From Eurosta solidaginis (lineage: Eukaryota > Arthropoda > Insecta > Diptera > Tephritidae): DNA of 64,000 bases. A program made the position numbers and the translations under genes. The stretch spans positions 341,352,302 through 341,416,301 of the forward strand of contig NC_090319.1 in assembly GCF_040869045.1 (NCBI RefSeq). The letters run 5' to 3'. Under the pieces are notes generated by a model. The model worked only from the letters and a program-made list of their open reading frames with translations, had not been told where the DNA came from and made no database searches. Of the stretch, positions 63,561 through 64,000 are shown in pieces. How positions within the stretch are numbered: the stretch's first letter is position 1; every line of letters begins with the position of its first letter.

Positions 63561-64000
63561 GCAATATTCCAATGATACGAAATGATAAAGAATTAGTTCA
63601 GACAATCTAAGTTACCTAGATACCAAAAATTGGTAGATCACGACGTATGTGATCTATATACTTAATAATGTTGATCTTAGCTAATTGAAATCTCCCTCTA
63701 CCATCAAGTTCGGTTTCCATTGGAACCGTCAACATAGATTGAATTGCCCGGTCAACAAAGACCTCACATAGACTAAATGCATCAAAATCTTTACAAGGAG
63801 GAGATAGTGAAGAACGTCTCTGCGAAACTTTATGCATTTAAAATAACGCTGGGGTATACGTGGGTATATCGCCCTATCTCCCGCATTGGGTATTTATAGC
63901 GGTTTTAAAGCCTATCCCATACTATCGAGTATTTGTTTGGTGGACAGTCACACAAGGAAACCCCCTTAAGAAAATTATATAGGTTATGCAGGCTGTCAAT
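63561..64000. other. Unassigned DNA at the window edge
   Basis: A 73-codon minus frame (63837-63616) has no recognised similarity. Nothing else is seen. Confidence 0.4.

Noticed and set aside
1..64000. CRISPR arrays, bacterial operons, prophage or toxin systems
   Set aside because: The window is clearly eukaryotic. The tandem arrays lack short direct repeats with unique spacers.

Overview
This window reads as intergenic or heterochromatin-like DNA from a higher dipteran (fly) genome. The AT-rich base composition, the R1-, RTE- and I/LOA-like non-LTR retrotransposons, the mdg1/412-like Ty3/gypsy element, the piggyBac remnant and the tRNA-derived SINEs all fit a brachyceran fly. A tephritid fruit fly is my best guess from the style of the repeats; it is an inference, not a demonstration. 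I see no convincing host protein-coding exon. Nearly every open frame that can be explained belongs to a transposable element or to a tandem repeat.

Layout, left half. 1-3470 holds mostly plain AT-rich DNA, a SINE scrap and a decayed R1-like retrotransposon (1646-2830). 3471-11694 is a compound block. A ~650-bp segment ('R') occurs twice. Between the copies lies a long copy of a non-coding repeat called here 'element A' (4124-7480), and the second R copy is split by a nearly intact RTE retrotransposon (7887-11296) with a 12-bp target-site duplication. 12240-13260 has a SINE-like insertion beside the 3' end of another non-LTR element, then A-rich and AAAAG microsatellites. A full-structure but coding-dead gypsy element lies on the minus strand (15386-20811). 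Decayed RNase H-bearing non-LTR fragments follow (20816-27060), then a minisatellite (28243-28905) and a decayed minus-strand RTE (29350-30290).

Layout, right half. Element A is nested inside a second non-coding element 'B' (30712-33370). Next come two SINEs in head-to-head orientation, a piggyBac remnant (35395-37050), a G-rich minisatellite, another element A, a solo gypsy LTR, a small hairpin MITE and a foldback element (42830-43270). Further on are CGATAA-rich degenerate clusters, nested non-LTR fragments (46491-48675 and 49760-51430), a 4.3-kb stretch almost free of recognisable repeats (51440-55780), two more element A copies, SINEs and a degenerate short-period array (62500-63560).

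No genes here form a pathway. What links the features is insertion history: nested insertions, target-site duplications, truncations and tandem expansion. The most distinctive item is element A. It has six copies in 64 kb and no evident coding capacity. Its 5' half is a ~130-bp tandem array (15 units with a ~390-bp higher-order repeat in one copy), and its 3' half is a diverged ~152-bp periodic array carrying perfect 16-bp palindromes.
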